From NCBI RefSeq assembly GCF_965363235.1, contig NC_134849.1:51778122-51842121 (forward strand): 64,000 bases of DNA. Reading direction: 5' to 3'. Positions 1 through 11,279 of the stretch are shown here, in pieces. Under the pieces are notes generated by a model, which was not told the origin of the DNA, made no database searches, and worked only from the letters and a program-made list of their open reading frames with translations. Origin of the DNA: Mytilus galloprovincialis (lineage: Eukaryota > Mollusca > Bivalvia > Mytilida > Mytilidae). Position 1 is the first letter of the stretch, and each line of letters starts with the position of its first letter. Made by a program: the position numbers and the translations under genes.

Positions 1-340
1 GTATGGATAGGCAACACATCTAATACATTCCTTTCTTATGATTTCGTCTCTTCTATATTTGGCGTAATTGTCGATGACGAAGGCCATCTTTTTTTTGTCT
101 GGCATACGTACTGGTGGGGGCATTTCTAGAGTTCGTATTTTCTCACAAGGAAGCTATTAAACCAAGAGTTTTAAATGGTGAAGTTGAAATCATCCCATCG
201 TTAATTTTATGGACGTCATCACGAATTGGTTGCCGGTTATGGAATGTGTACTTGTACGTTGTCGAAGAATGTATGACATTTGTCACCAGAAGGAGCGGAG
301 CGTCAGACAATGTCAAACGTGAAGCAGTCATCGATTTCAT
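1..340 (-). other. Possible decayed or partial coding fragment at window edge
   Basis: On the minus strand two consecutive open stretches abut. One runs from about 340 down to a stop at 143-145. The other, in a different frame, is open from about 153 to the window edge and contains MPPPVRMPDKKKMAFVID and then a Cys-x-x-Cys (RKECIRC). About 50 codons without a stop is more than expected in DNA this AT-rich, and the base composition is less AT-rich than the following kilobase. I do not recognise the family. It could be the edge of an exon, a decayed transposon gene, or chance. Confidence 0.22.
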
Positions 341-344
341 TTAG

Positions 345-1829
345 GGAAAGGAATGGTTACCCAAAACATTGGGATAGCCATTAACCAATTGCAAGGTTAC
401 TTGATTTGTCTTTATACTCTGTGCTCAGCCAATGTAAAAGTATTAACTTACCTGTAATTACCTGTATATCCAATTCGGAAAAATATAAAATCGGCGCAAA
501 TGAAAAAATGAAATCGGCGCGAATGAAAATTTTCAAAATCGGCGCAATTGTCATACGCCCTATAATAGAACTTCTCCATAAGATGGATTCATGTGTTACG
601 CAGTACGTACGTTACACAAAAAATCCCATGTACTTTTTATAATTTTATTTGTTTGACATTTTTCACTTGTGCATCTTTATTTTGAATATTTCAAGCCCAA
701 GTATCCGTAATTGGGCGAGATTGCATAACGTGTTGTCATTTGGTATTTTTCTTTCTTTCTTTTAAACATGTTTTATATCGTCCTGATTCGATGTGTGGTA
801 ATTATGTATTGACCTTTGGTGTATTTCTCTTTTTATATTGTCAGCATGGTCATGGAAACCTCTCTTTAATACTTAAAATGAATTGAAACCAAACGCTCAT
901 CATTAACTTATAACAATTAATCGAATCATGCAGAACTATTCATCTTATTAGTAGTTTTTCTTCGATAGAAACCATATCCTCTCGCTCATTAAACATACTC
1001 TCGTGTCATTTTTGTTCAATTTGGATCAAAAGTTTTCTCAAGAAGCCAGTCACGATAATACATATTTTTATTACGTAAGATATTTCAAAAGTTTAAACGA
1101 TTTATGATCATTATAATTATTTTTTATTTTTTTGTAAAAGATATATAATTTAGTCTTACAATATGATGCATCCCAGTATAGTAAATTATTTATTGAAAAA
1201 ATTGCGACTTACCAAAGACTTAATCACTGAATGAATTCAATATAAAAGCTTTATCATCTTATTAGAATCCATTCATACGCATTATATATGTTAGAATACC
1301 AATCTTATAATAATCTCACATCTCATATTTGTGTTAAGAAGGAACAGAATAGATTCGTACTTCAAATACCCAAATACACATCGACATAGAAGGGATACCA
1401 AACTATTCATATTTTAAAGTAATGATCGAGTTTAATATATCACATTATCTTTTGAATGATTATATATATATACATTGTGCTATGTATCAAGCAAGTACAA
1501 GCCTTCGTCTGCCAGAACATATAAATCTGGATAGTTTTCTTGATAGATAAGCTTTTTGAAGACTGTAAAAAGGTATCAAGGTGCTTCAGGTGTATGCATT
1601 TCTATTAGGTTTGATTGCATTGCAAACTCAAGAGGGTTTATTTCAAGAATAATGAATGGAATGCTTTTATCACTGACAAGCAATCTGAAGCCAAATTACT
1701 AGTATTTGATATGTACATTTGTACCTAATGTGCTCAATGTCTCTGTATGTTATATAAAACAAAGTCTCTTCCGATGTTGCTATTGTAATTTTGAAAGACT
1801 AAAATATTTAGTATACATTATCAAGTGAA
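345..1829. other. Intergenic, no gene seen
   Basis: AT-rich DNA with stops in all frames. The only local structure is a short triple of AAATCGGCGC-type words between 488 and 550. Nothing else recognisable. Confidence 0.5.
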
Positions 1830-2045
1830 CCCATGCAACATGTGGAGCAGATTCTGCTTACCCTTCTTGGGCACATGAGACCACCAGTATTGATAGTTTT
1901 CTATGGGGCTTTTTGGTACTTTGCTGGTCTGATCATATGGTCTGTTGGTGTGGGTTTTTTTTTTTCATTTTTAGTCCAGGCGTTGTCATTTTATTTTCAA
2001 CGTTTGAGTTAGAATGTACCTTTGGTGTCCTTCGTTTCTCTTACA
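1830..2045 (-). repeat. Dispersed repeat family E, diverged copy
   Basis: Reads in reverse as a diverged relative of the copies at 53620-53775 and 63675-63815. Shared words are the GTGGAGCAGATTCTGCTTACCC end and the distal TTTGGTGTCCTTCGTTTCTC end, which is the reverse of GAAAGATACCAAAGGGACAG. No coding content. Confidence 0.6.
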
Positions 2046-2194
2046 ATTATTTAAAGCATTACAATACGATATTGTCACAAATATTGCGATATAAACATCT
2101 CTTACGAAACGTATGTAAATTTCCTTTCTCAATTTTATTTTAACTTGAATTTCTTTCTTTTACTCATATATGTAATGCGCACCACTTTTAAGTA

Positions 2195-2369
2195 CAGTGA
2201 AACCTTACTAAACCGAATCCTGCATAAACCGAAAACCTGTATCAACCAAACAAGTTCTTAAGCACCGTCATATCAAATAGTATGCGAAGTGAACCTGATA
2301 ACCGAACATCGGTCAAAACCGAACAAAACCTTAAGTCCCGTAGAGGTTCGATTTAACCAGGTTTCACTG
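2195..2369. mobile_element. 175-bp MITE with CAGTGAAACC terminal inverted repeats and TA duplication
   Basis: The element begins CAGTGAAACCTT and ends with the inverse AGGTTTCACTG. It is bounded on both sides by TA (2193-2194 and 2370-2371). The interior is rich in AACCGAA words. TA target duplications and short CAGTG termini are what non-autonomous Tc1/mariner/pogo-type elements show. The superfamily assignment is inference; the termini are seen directly. Confidence 0.7.
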
Positions 2370-2371
2370 TA

Positions 2372-3090
2372 TCAGATTCTATCATCCATTAGATCTTTCC
2401 AGGTGCACATTTTGTTAGTAATCCAAGTAAATTTTCGTGGTGCAATTTTGATCATAGTAATTGTGAACCTTAACATTGAAAAAATGTTATTATAACCATT
2501 CTATAAGAAACTTTTTATTTAGTCTTAGATGCATGATTTTTTATTAGTTTTAACTGACTTTGAACTAGCTGTCAGTAACTGCGAGTACTCTCAGATCTAT
2601 ATGTAGTGTTATTTTGCTGTTGGGATATATAAGTACCCGGCCACGTCCACTCTTATTTTTTGTTAGATGTATTTCTATTTATATCCATCTGATGAATTGA
2701 GCCTTTTTTAGCTGATTTTTACAGTTCGTTCTTCTGTTGTACTGTTCCACCAATGTTCCAGGTTAGGAAGAATAACGAGATTCAGCTAAAATGCTAACAT
2801 CGCTATAGACTCTGTATGTATGTTATAATGTACCTGTCCTAAATCAGAAAAAAACTATTTTATTCGAGTGTCAGTAATGAGTCTTTTTCAGACGAAATCC
2901 TCGTCTAGTGTACATAGTTTCAATCCATGTATATATGTTGAGTTTATTTACTTGTGCTAAAGACATAAACCAGATCAAACTCAAATAACTCCATTTTGGA
3001 AACATATTGACCTTCAGTTGATTTTATCGAATAATGGGAATTGTAAGTAGAAAAACCGATAAAGTTTTTAAAAACACCAAATACATTATT
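2372..3090. other. Intergenic, no gene seen
   Basis: Downstream flank of the GPCR. No recognisable repeat or open frame of note. Confidence 0.45.
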
Positions 3091-3097
3091 TTTCATT

Positions 3098-3103
3098 TTT
3101 ATT
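3098..3103 (-). terminator. Candidate polyadenylation signal AATAAA for the GPCR
   Basis: TTTATT on the plus strand reads AATAAA on the minus strand, about 45 nt past the GPCR stop codon. Position and strand fit a short 3' UTR. Confidence 0.4.
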
Positions 3104-3147
3104 ATAAATCTGTAAACACATTTGAGGCACCACGACATAAATGATTG

Positions 3148-4518
3148 TCAATTCAAAGTTTTCTTACGTTTTCTACCGGGCAAGCAACATAAAATATCAC
3201 ATAGAGCTTCTTGGCACTTTTTTCTAAAGCTTGAACTAACGAAACTATAAATAATTGGATTAATAGCGCTTCCGAGACAATATGACCTAAAAAATAATTG
3301 ATAAAACGATTTATCCAAGTCGTTAAGTCTAAAAAAGAACATGGAATCCGTCGTTCTTATTACTACAAGGATACAATATGGCAAATACGTTATCATGTAT
3401 GCAACTGTTACTAAAAATAACATTATAGACGTTCTGCTGAGCACTGGTCGACGTTTAGATACCATCCACTCTGAATTAGTTGCTGAGCAGCGAGATTGTT
3501 GCTTTTTAAACGGCGAACTTAATATTCTGCTGTTATGCTTCGACAGGCTAGGACGAAGTAAGACTTTTTTAGGACTACTCGGTATTGACGTTACACTGGA
3601 ATTCTGGGAATTCTGAGAATTCAGCAAGTTAAATTTATACAACGTGTCTTCTGATGATATATGATCATCTATTTGTCGGATCGATGACTTTCTTGTGCTA
3701 CTAGTGCTCATCGTAAATACGTCGTCTTCAGCTGAAGAATCGCTTCCTTTACGGAAATCTACTCTAAATGAGTGCGCATGCTCACTACTTGCTGACATGC
3801 TTCGTGTTGCCTTTGTATCGATACAAATTCTTTTCCCTATTACAGAGTAAATAATAACGAATAAGACATCAAAAATTAAATGTACAGTTAATAAGGTCCA
3901 TGTGAATGCTTCTACTGGGTGATTGTTCAGCATGTAGTAGTTGGTAATCAGACACATCTCTCCTGTGACGCCATTTCGGAGCGAGAATCTCCAGGTACCA
4001 AAAAATAAAAGCATTGGCCAACTAATGAAGGCGGAAATAACCATTGCTAGACCGACTATGAGATTTGAAGTCGAGGCTTGCAATCGTAGACGACGTGGTC
4101 CGGACATAAATACCCGTAATCTATCAATAGCGATAGAAAGAAGTATAACTGATGTGGCGTTGTTACAAAAGAAAGAAATAAACCGTGCAAATTTACATAT
4201 TATTGGATTGTCAAATTGGACATAATTTGAAATAACAAAGAGCTCAAACGGCAATGTTAAGGCACAGTTAATCAAGTCCAACCAAGAAAGAGCTAGGATG
4301 AAAATATTCGAAGATAACTTTCTATTTCGTATTTTGAAGTGATAAATGTAGCACACTAGTGAATTCCCTGGAACTCCGATAATTAGTAACAATAGAATAA
4401 ACACAAATGATGGTAGCATATTCCTTTCAAAAATGTACTGGTTCCAGCGAGGCAAGTCCCACATAGAGAATGGAGTACTTTCATGTGAAACATTCTCCAG
4501 CGATTCAGTACTATTCAT
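3148..4518 (-). CDS. Class A (rhodopsin-like) G-protein coupled receptor, orphan, main coding exon
   Basis: Seven-transmembrane receptor expected at the plasma membrane. Counting from the first ATG (4516-4518), the protein is 456 aa. TM1 has GVPGNSLV (the GN signature). TM2 has LALSWLD. Cys108 at the start of TM3 and Cys189 in the second extracellular loop can form the usual disulphide. The TM3 end is IDRL instead of DRY, TM6 has YLPY without the usual CW, and TM7 has NPIIY (420-424). The third intracellular loop is about 120 residues, rich in Ser and basic residues. The tail has a CDILCC cluster that could be palmitoylated. The N-terminus has N-glycosylation sites (NST, NVS). A 3' splice site (TTTTTTTCTTTCAG) ends at 4571, so an upstream exon exists and may add 5' UTR or a few residues; the frame stays open to 4569 but starts there with GTG. 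The ligand is unknown; overall layout suggests a peptide receptor. Confidence 0.88.
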   Translation of the reverse strand: MNSTESLENVSHESTPFSMWDLPRWNQYIFERNMLPSFVFILLLLIIGVPGNSLVCYIYHFKIRNRKLSSNIFILALSWLDLINCALTLPFELFVISNYVQFDNPIICKFARFISFFCNNATSVILLSIAIDRLRVFMSGPRRLRLQASTSNLIVGLAMVISAFISWPMLLFFGTWRFSLRNGVTGEMCLITNYYMLNNHPVEAFTWTLLTVHLIFDVLFVIIYSVIGKRICIDTKATRSMSASSEHAHSFRVDFRKGSDSSAEDDVFTMSTSSTRKSSIRQIDDHISSEDTLYKFNLLNSQNSQNSSVTSIPSSPKKVLLRPSLSKHNSRILSSPFKKQQSRCSATNSEWMVSKRRPVLSRTSIMLFLVTVAYMITYLPYCILVVIRTTDSMFFFRLNDLDKSFYQLFFRSYCLGSAINPIIYSFVSSSFRKKCQEALCDILCCLPGRKRKKTLN

Positions 4519-4569
4519 GTCAAAGTGCGCTCCAGAGGTTGATAATAATGGTCCGGATGTATTGTACAC

Positions 4570-4585
4570 ACTGAAAGAAAAAAAT
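4570..4585 (-). promoter_or_regulatory. 3' splice site preceding the GPCR coding exon
   Basis: On the minus strand a run of Ts and Cs ends in CAG at 4571, followed by TGTGTACAAT. This implies a spliced upstream exon that I could not locate. Confidence 0.5.
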
Positions 4586-4739
4586 GAGAAGTCTCAGCAT
4601 AATATATTGACAAAATATGTTGATATAAAAATGTAATCTGAAAGATAATTGAATAAGTCTCAGAGGCTCTAAAGAGCTTGTGTCGCTCACCTTGGTCTTT
4701 GTGCATATTAAACAGAGGACACATATAGATGCATGACAA

Positions 4740-5775
4740 AATTGTGCTTTGGTGATGGTTATGTTTTTGTAGATCTTACTTTACTAAACATTCTTGCTGC
4801 TTAAAACTATATCTATCTATAACGAAGTTTCCCCAATAGTAACAGTGGAAAATATTTTGTAAAAATTTATAAAAATTTACAAAATTTGTTAAAAATTGAC
4901 TTTTAAAGGGAAATAACAGGAGCAGCAACCCAACAACCGGTTGCCTGATTGGTCTGAAAATTTCAGAGCAGATAGATCTTGACCAAATGAACAATACAAT
5001 TCTCTCATATTTGCTCAAAATGCTTTGCTTTCAGAGATATGAGCCAAAATCTGCATTTAACCCTATGTTCTATTTTTAGCCATGTCGGCCATCTTGGTTC
5101 ACGGGAAGGATCATCGGACACATTTTTAAAACTATATACCCTTATGATGATTATGAACAAGTTTGGATAAATTTGTCTCAGTAGTTTCAGAGGAGAAGAT
5201 TTTTGTAAAAGATTACAAAAATTTACGAAAATTTTATTATAAAGGGCAATAACTCCTTAAGGGGTCAACTGACCATATTGGTCATGCTAATTTATTTGTA
5301 GATCATACTTTGCTGAACATTATAAATGTAAACAGTTTATCTCTATCTATAATAATATTCAAGATAACAACCAAAAACAGCAAAATTTCCTTAAAATTAC
5401 CAATTCAGGGGCAGCAACCCAACAACAGGTTGTCCGCTTCATCTGAAAATTTCAGGGCAGATAGATCTTTACCTGATAAACAATTTTAACCCGTGTCAAA
5501 TTTGCTCTAAATGCTTTGGTTTCAGAGACATAAGCAAAAATTTACTTTTTACCCATATGTGCTATTGTTATCCATGGCGGCCATTTTGGTTGGTTGAACG
5601 GGTCATTGAACAAATTTTTTAAACTAGATACCCCAATAATGATTGTGGCAAAGTTTGGTTTAATTTGGCTTCCTAGATTCAGATTTTTGTAAAAATTAAC
5701 GACAGACGACGGACGACAGACGACGGACGCCAAGTGATGAGAAAAGCTCACTAGGCCCTGTGGGCCCGGTGAGCT
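4740..5775 (+). repeat. Dispersed repeat family D, two direct monomers of about 530 bp
   Basis: Two diverged head-to-tail units. GTAGATCTTACTTTACTAAACATT-like text at 4769 recurs at 5299, and GCAGCAACCCAACAAC recurs at 4922 and 5412. Each also carries the GGCCATCTTGGTT/GGCCATTTTGGTT block. The second unit ends in a GACGACGGACG tract and a GC-rich hairpin. No coding potential. This repeat type is familiar from bivalve genomes. Confidence 0.7.
5739..5774 (+). repeat. GC-rich hairpin at the end of repeat D
   Basis: GCTCACTAGGCCC, TGT, GGGCCCGGTGAGC form a near-perfect stem with a three-base loop and one mismatched position. It is directly followed by CTAA. A terminal hairpin followed by CTRR is the 3' end layout of Helitrons, but the required T after CTRR is absent here (next bases AAA). 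Confidence 0.6.
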
Positions 5776-5934
5776 AAAAATGAGCACAGCGGTGTGGTTT
5801 ACAGATATACAATTAATTTTCGATGTAGATACACAAAATTTGTTCATATGTTGTAGTTGTTCTTATCAAACTACAATAAACTGTTTTTTTCTGTAATTTT
5901 CAGAGTAATCTTTTTTTTGTTCTGTAATCAGACA

Positions 5935-6135
5935 ACTACTGTACATTGCCCTGTAATCAGTCAACTACTGTACATTGCCCTGTAATCAGACAACTACTGT
6001 ACATTGCCCTGTAATCAGACAACTACTGTACATTGCCCTGTAATCAGTCAACTACTGTACATTGCCCTGTAATCAGACAACTACTGTACATTGCCCTGTA
6101 ATCAGTCAACTAGTGTACATTGTCCTTCAATGAGA
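5935..6135 (+). repeat. Minisatellite, 29-bp unit, about seven copies
   Basis: CTGTAATCAGACAACTACTG recurs every 29 bp (for example 5951 and 5980). Variants alternate between CAGACAAC and CAGTCAAC. The last copies are degenerate. Confidence 0.9.
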
Positions 6136-6204
6136 CAACTTTTGTTCAATTAACAGGTACATGCACACAATAAAATTTGCATTACTTGTACAAATGAAGT
6201 CTCC

Positions 6205-6315
6205 TGCAGTGGCGGATCCAGGGGGGTCCGGGGGTCGGAACCCCCCCTTTTTTTGGACTATCAATGTATTTGAATGGGAGCATATTGTTGGAACCTCCCC
6301 CCCCCCCCCCCCCCC
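6205..6315 (+). repeat. Dispersed GTGGCGGATCCAG repeat with terminal poly-C
   Basis: Starts GCAGTGGCGGATCCAGGGGG and runs into a 19-base C tract (6297-6315). A reversed relative lies at 25108-25255. This type of repeat is common in mussels. Confidence 0.55.
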
Positions 6316-6339
6316 GCCTTTCCGTCCTTTACTCTGGGT

Positions 6340-8455
6340 TTGGTGTCGTCTTCGCGGTCCGCGTTTAAGCTCTAACAATTTAGACGAAAATCGGAGACAA
6401 CTATTAGGATTTAAACAACTCAAAAGTAAATTGGGCAGCCATTTTATGACGATAACATGGTATTCAGAATTAAGATTATGGCAAATTCTCATGGGTCGAT
6501 ATGTGCATTTTTTTATTAATAGAGACTTCGTGCACTCTGCATTATACCAAAGGCAAACTTATATATTTTCCTTAGCCCTAAAGAGCATGAGTGAGACACG
6601 TTTTTTTTAGTGCAAAACTGATAGAGAGGGAGATATGTACAAATTACGAGAAGAAAGCAACGGGAATCGATATTTTTTTAAGACAAAAACATTTTGGACC
6701 AGAAAATACTAAGTCTGTTTGAATAATTTTTCTTTAATTCCAGTAAAGTTTCGAAACAAATAAACAATTTCTTATGTCTGCTTATCGAAAAAAGCTATCA
6801 GTGTCGCCTATGGAGAAATTGATTATTTATGGCATCTATCATCTATATTTGTTCTCTCAAAAGATTCTCCTTTGTTTAAGGTGGGTTTTTTTTAGTTTCA
6901 AATTAAATGTAATTTAAAGAGGTTTCTCGACATTGTACTTCTACAACACATCTACCTAACATCTTGTTTATCAAACACAAAAAAACTGTGTTGTTGTTTT
7001 ATTAATTGACGTATTTCTATTTTTACACATATAGGTTACGGAAAATATCTCTTTTGCTATGTTTATACAAGATACCAAGAAACATGATTTGATATTATCA
7101 ATACGGTTTAACCTTAACGTCAACATGTGCGAACTCAGGATTTCCAAAAGTGAAAACTAGATGAACCCGGCTGCAGTAAAAAAGTAGAAAATGTACTTAT
7201 AATAAAATAATAAACATAAAAATTTCAAGCCATAATAAAGTGACTCTGCTTTTTTTCTAACCATTCCCCTCTTTCGGACCTTTTCTGATCAGTCAATGTC
7301 AAAGATATGCGACTAAAAAAATTAGTATAAAATCAGAAACGTTTTGGAAATTGACATTTTAGTGAACAAGTAAAACATAGTAATCTACTGCAAAGTCATG
7401 AAAGCCTTTCATTGTGATATGTTAGTCTAGAATTTAAAGATAAACGTGAAATGTACTACCGAAAAAAAAACATATTTTCTAGAATTTTATGTTATTTAAT
7501 TTATATACTTACATAATTTTAATTCTCGTATTTTAATTGATAATCCATCTGAACAATTACCAAATGTAAATCCTAAATCGGTTTGTGTGTTTAGATGATA
7601 AGTTTGCGTGTGTCGCTCCTCAAACAGGAAACACACGTTACATATTATCATATAAATATATATGTTGTCACTTATACGTATTAAGCCCACTGTTTATTGG
7701 AATTGCTACATTGTATTAAAACGTGTATCGATAACAATGAAAACAGAGTTATAATGTTCATAATCCGGATATTATCATTCTCTTAATTGACGATTTAACT
7801 GCTAGTCTCTAGGATGTTTTTTAATATTTTATAAAATAAAAAATGCATTAATACATAAAGGCGTGGAATAATCATTTATATCACAGGAAATTATTATTGA
7901 TATTTTTATCGTTGTATGTTGTAGTGACAAGTCACGAGATATTTCTATATTTCTAAATTGTAGACTAACCGAAGGTGGCAAAAATTAACGAATATCAGGA
8001 AAACATTGATTTTATTCAGTAAAAATCAAAGTCTAGTCTAAAACTTTGTAGGCGCATCTCTGCATTTATAGAAAGCATCCAGATTTTTTTACAAGATTTG
8101 TCTGGCCAGTGGATCAGACCAATAAAACTGCTGACAAAATTCATTTCAAAATCTTAAGAAGGTACATATTTACTTTTATAGAGAATACGTCCCTTCTGAC
8201 CGTTAACAAAACTATACCTAAATGTACCCCCCTTTTTTTCTCATGCAAACCGACTATATCATAGATTAAATCATCCAAATACAAATAGATCCGACATGAG
8301 CAATTAGCAGTCAAAACGCAACCCGTTACAAGTGAAGATTCGGAGAAGTTATAATTTAATTTTGATTATAGGTTTACTGGGATAAGCGTATACCAGCACG
8401 TGTACTTTATTGTGTAGATATGTCAATGTCATTCCAAAGTCACTTTCCAGAGGGA
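6340..8455. other. Intergenic, no gene seen
   Basis: AT-rich, with no open frame longer than chance and no repeat recognised within the window. Confidence 0.45.
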
Positions 8456-8459
8456 GTAA

Positions 8460-8625
8460 GAAGAGTCCTGATCCCGAAATCCCGGACTTAAAAAAACAAT
8501 TTAAATCCCGACATCCCGATACTCCAAAAAATAATTCCCTGATCCCGAAAGGATCAATCCCGAAACCCCTTGCTTAAAAACACCCGATCCCGGAGTCCCG
8601 ATAAAGGTCCTACCCCCTTTTCTAG
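8460..8625 (+). repeat. Degenerate ATCCCGA-rich tract
   Basis: The words GATCCCGAAATCCCGG, AATCCCGACATCCCGATA and GATCCCGGAGTCCCGATAAAGG recur irregularly. A similar tract is at 62255-62320. Confidence 0.55.
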
Positions 8626-8794
8626 TAGATCTTTGAAATATCTTGTAAACTGTTATGAAACCTGTACGTTAATAAGTTAAATTTAACTGAGTAATTGTTA
8701 AATCGCATCATGATTAATAAATTTAGTCGTAGATTTAATTTATAAGAACAAAAAATGAAAAAAAAAATAAACTATTCTTGTGATAAATTGCATT

Positions 8795-9060
8795 AGGCAG
8801 CAACCATTTGATTTTCTGGGGGGGGGGGGGGGGGGGGCTATGGTTTTTTTTGGAAAAAAAAGTTTGTTTCCATTTTTTGGAGAAAAAAATAATTTGTTTT
8901 TGATTCTGAAAAAAAAAAATTGTTTGTTACACCCTCAGCTGCCACTATATGTAATGCTAAAATTGAAAGAAAAAAATTGTTTTTAACTTGTCGCGGGAAA
9001 AATAAGATTGTTTTTCAAAAATTTGTCCAGAAAAAAAAACATAGAAAAATGCATCTTTTC
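8795..9060 (+). mobile_element. MITE-like repeat with 19-base poly-G
   Basis: Begins AGGCAGCAACCATTTGATTTTC and then has G(19) at 8819-8837. It continues with repeated TTTGGAAAAAAAAGTTTG words. The start resembles the ends of the element at 14262-14531 (GGGAGCAATCATTTTACTTC). Confidence 0.4.
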
Positions 9061-9390
9061 CCGATATGTCATAGTTTGACGTCGCGAAAATAACATTTTA
9101 CGTTAGCAACGTCATTACCATCCCTGTAACTGTATCGTATGCCCTTAAACAAAAACATTGTACTGTACAGTGGCACCAATAGTACGTAAAGGATGGTAAT
9201 AATGCAATAATCAATTTTTTATCCTATGATCAGAATAAATTTAAGTAATCAATATTGATTATAATTTATAATTCATTGTATGAAGGGAAATTTATGACCA
9301 AGAATAAAACACCTTAGAGGCGTATCTTTCCAGAATTTTTTTTTACTGGGTTTTCATTAAATTTTGATTATGGTTTAGGATGAAAAGACG

Positions 9391-11275
9391 GTGTCAGAAT
9401 GCGGCCATGAAAGAAAATAAATATATGTTGTTCCTTTAAGAAACTATGTCGTTCCCGCTAGATGCTATGTCGTTCCAACAAGAAAGTTATATCGTCCGGC
9501 CCTTCAAGATGCTATGTTGTTACCACAAGATATTATTTCGTTCCCTCAGGATAGGCTATGTCGTTCCCTGAAGATGCTATGTCGTTCTCACAAGATAGTT
9601 TCTTGTTCCCACTAGAAAGTTTTTTTTCGTTCTCAAAAGATGCTATGTCGTTTCTACAGTGGCAGAATGCGGCCATGAAAGAAAAAAAAATATGTTGTTC
9701 CATTAAGATACTATGTCGTTCCCTCAATATGCTATGTCGTTTTCACAAGATAGTTATCTCGTTCCCTCAAGATACTATGTTGTTCCCTCAAGATGTTATG
9801 TTGTTCCCTCAAGATAGTTATCTCGTTCCCTCAAGATAATATGTTGTTCCCTAAAGATAAATTTATCTCGTTCCCTCAAGATGCTATGTCGTTCCCTTAA
9901 ATGCTATGTCGTTTCCACAAGATAGTTATCTCGTTCCCTGAAGATACTATGTCGTTCCCTCAAGATGTAATGTTGTTCCCTCAAGATAGTTATCTTGATC
10001 CCTCAAGATCCTTCTAAAGGGGAAATGAATAACATATCATAACAATTTTATAGCTTTGTTGAGGGAACAACATAGTATATTGTGGGAACGAGATAACTAT
10101 CTTGAGGAAACAACATAACATCTTGATGGAATGGCATAGCATCTTGAGGGAACGAAATAACTATCTTCTGGAAACGACATGGGATCTTGAGGAAACGAAT
10201 AATATCTTGAGGGAACGACATAATATCTTAAGGGAACGACCTATCATCTTGAGGGACCGACATAGTATCTTGATGAAACGAGATAACTGTCTTGTGGGAA
10301 CAACATAGTATCTTGAGGGAACGAGATAACTATCTTGTGGAAACGACATAACATGTTGAGGGAAGGACATAGTATTTTGAGGGGACAACATTTTTTTTTC
10401 TTTCATGGCCGCATTTTGCCTTCGTACGTTTCCCGAAGAAAATAATATGTCGTGCCTTAAAGATTTTATGTTGTTTCCTCAAGATAGTTATCTCGTTCCC
10501 TCAAGTTACTATTTAGTTCCCTCAAGATACTATGTCGTTCCCTCAAGATATCATGTCGTTCCCCTAAGGTGCTATGTCGTAATTTATCTTGTTCCCTCAA
10601 GATATTATGTCTTTCCCTCAAGATATTATATCGTTCCCCAAAGATGATATGTGGTAATTTATCTTGTTCCCTCAAGATGCTATGGCGTTTCCACAAAACA
10701 ATTATCTTTTACGGCTGTATTCTTCCACCATAGGAAACAAAGAATATACTAAGACAATGTTAATGCTATATTGTGGGAACGACATTATATCTTGAGGGAA
10801 CGATATAATATTTATTTTGAGGGAACGATAAAATATCTTGAGGAAACGACATTTTTAGCATCTTTGAAAAACGGAATAACTATATAGTGGTAACGACATT
10901 GCATTGTGGGTCTCATTGGGGTCTAAGCGTGACGCGGGATTGCCGATTTTTCGTAAGCGTGACATGGGAAAGTCAAATTATTGTGTCGTGAAAACGGGAA
11001 TTAAGGTCTAGAGGGACACGGGAAATTACAAAAAAATGAGAATTGCTTAGGTCCTAAGTATAAGCGGGATACGGGAATCTGAAAAAAAACTGTAAGCGGG
11101 ATCCGAGATCTAACCCCCCCCCCCCCACCCCCCCCCCCCCACCAATGAGACTCCCTGCATTTTGAGGGAACGAAATAACTAACATATTGGAACAACATAG
11201 TTTCTTGAGGGAACGACATAGTGTTTTGAGGGAACAACATACTTTTTTTTCTTTCATGGCCACATTCTGCCACTG
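9391..11275. mobile_element. Foldback-type element built of ATCTTGAGGGAACGAC units
   Basis: The ends are inverted copies of GCAGAATGCGGCCATGAAAG (9394 and 9662 forward; about 10400-10422 and 11250-11275 reverse). Between them, short units of about 23 bp (CTATGTCGTTCCCTCAAGAT and its reverse) run forward at 9430-10020, reverse at 10060-10395, forward at 10410-10690, and reverse at 10770-10870 and 11160-11245. The orientation switches make large hairpins possible. The segment 9656-10422 by itself has both inverted ends and may be a complete inner copy. There is no transposase frame; open frames here are only translated repeats. Confidence 0.75.
10915..11150 (-). repeat. Interrupting degenerate tract with C-runs
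   Basis: A spacer inside the foldback element. It holds GCGTGACGCGGGATTG-type words and two C13 runs split by A (11114-11140). Confidence 0.4.
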
Positions 11276-11279
11276 CAAT

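Noticed and set aside
6161..6610. 149-codon frame with a proline run
   Set aside because: The proline run is poly-C at the end of a dispersed repeat; nothing else is protein-like.
9533..10696. Several frames rich in repeated words such as RHNILRERHS and SFPQD
   Set aside because: They translate the short units of the foldback element and occur in both orientations.
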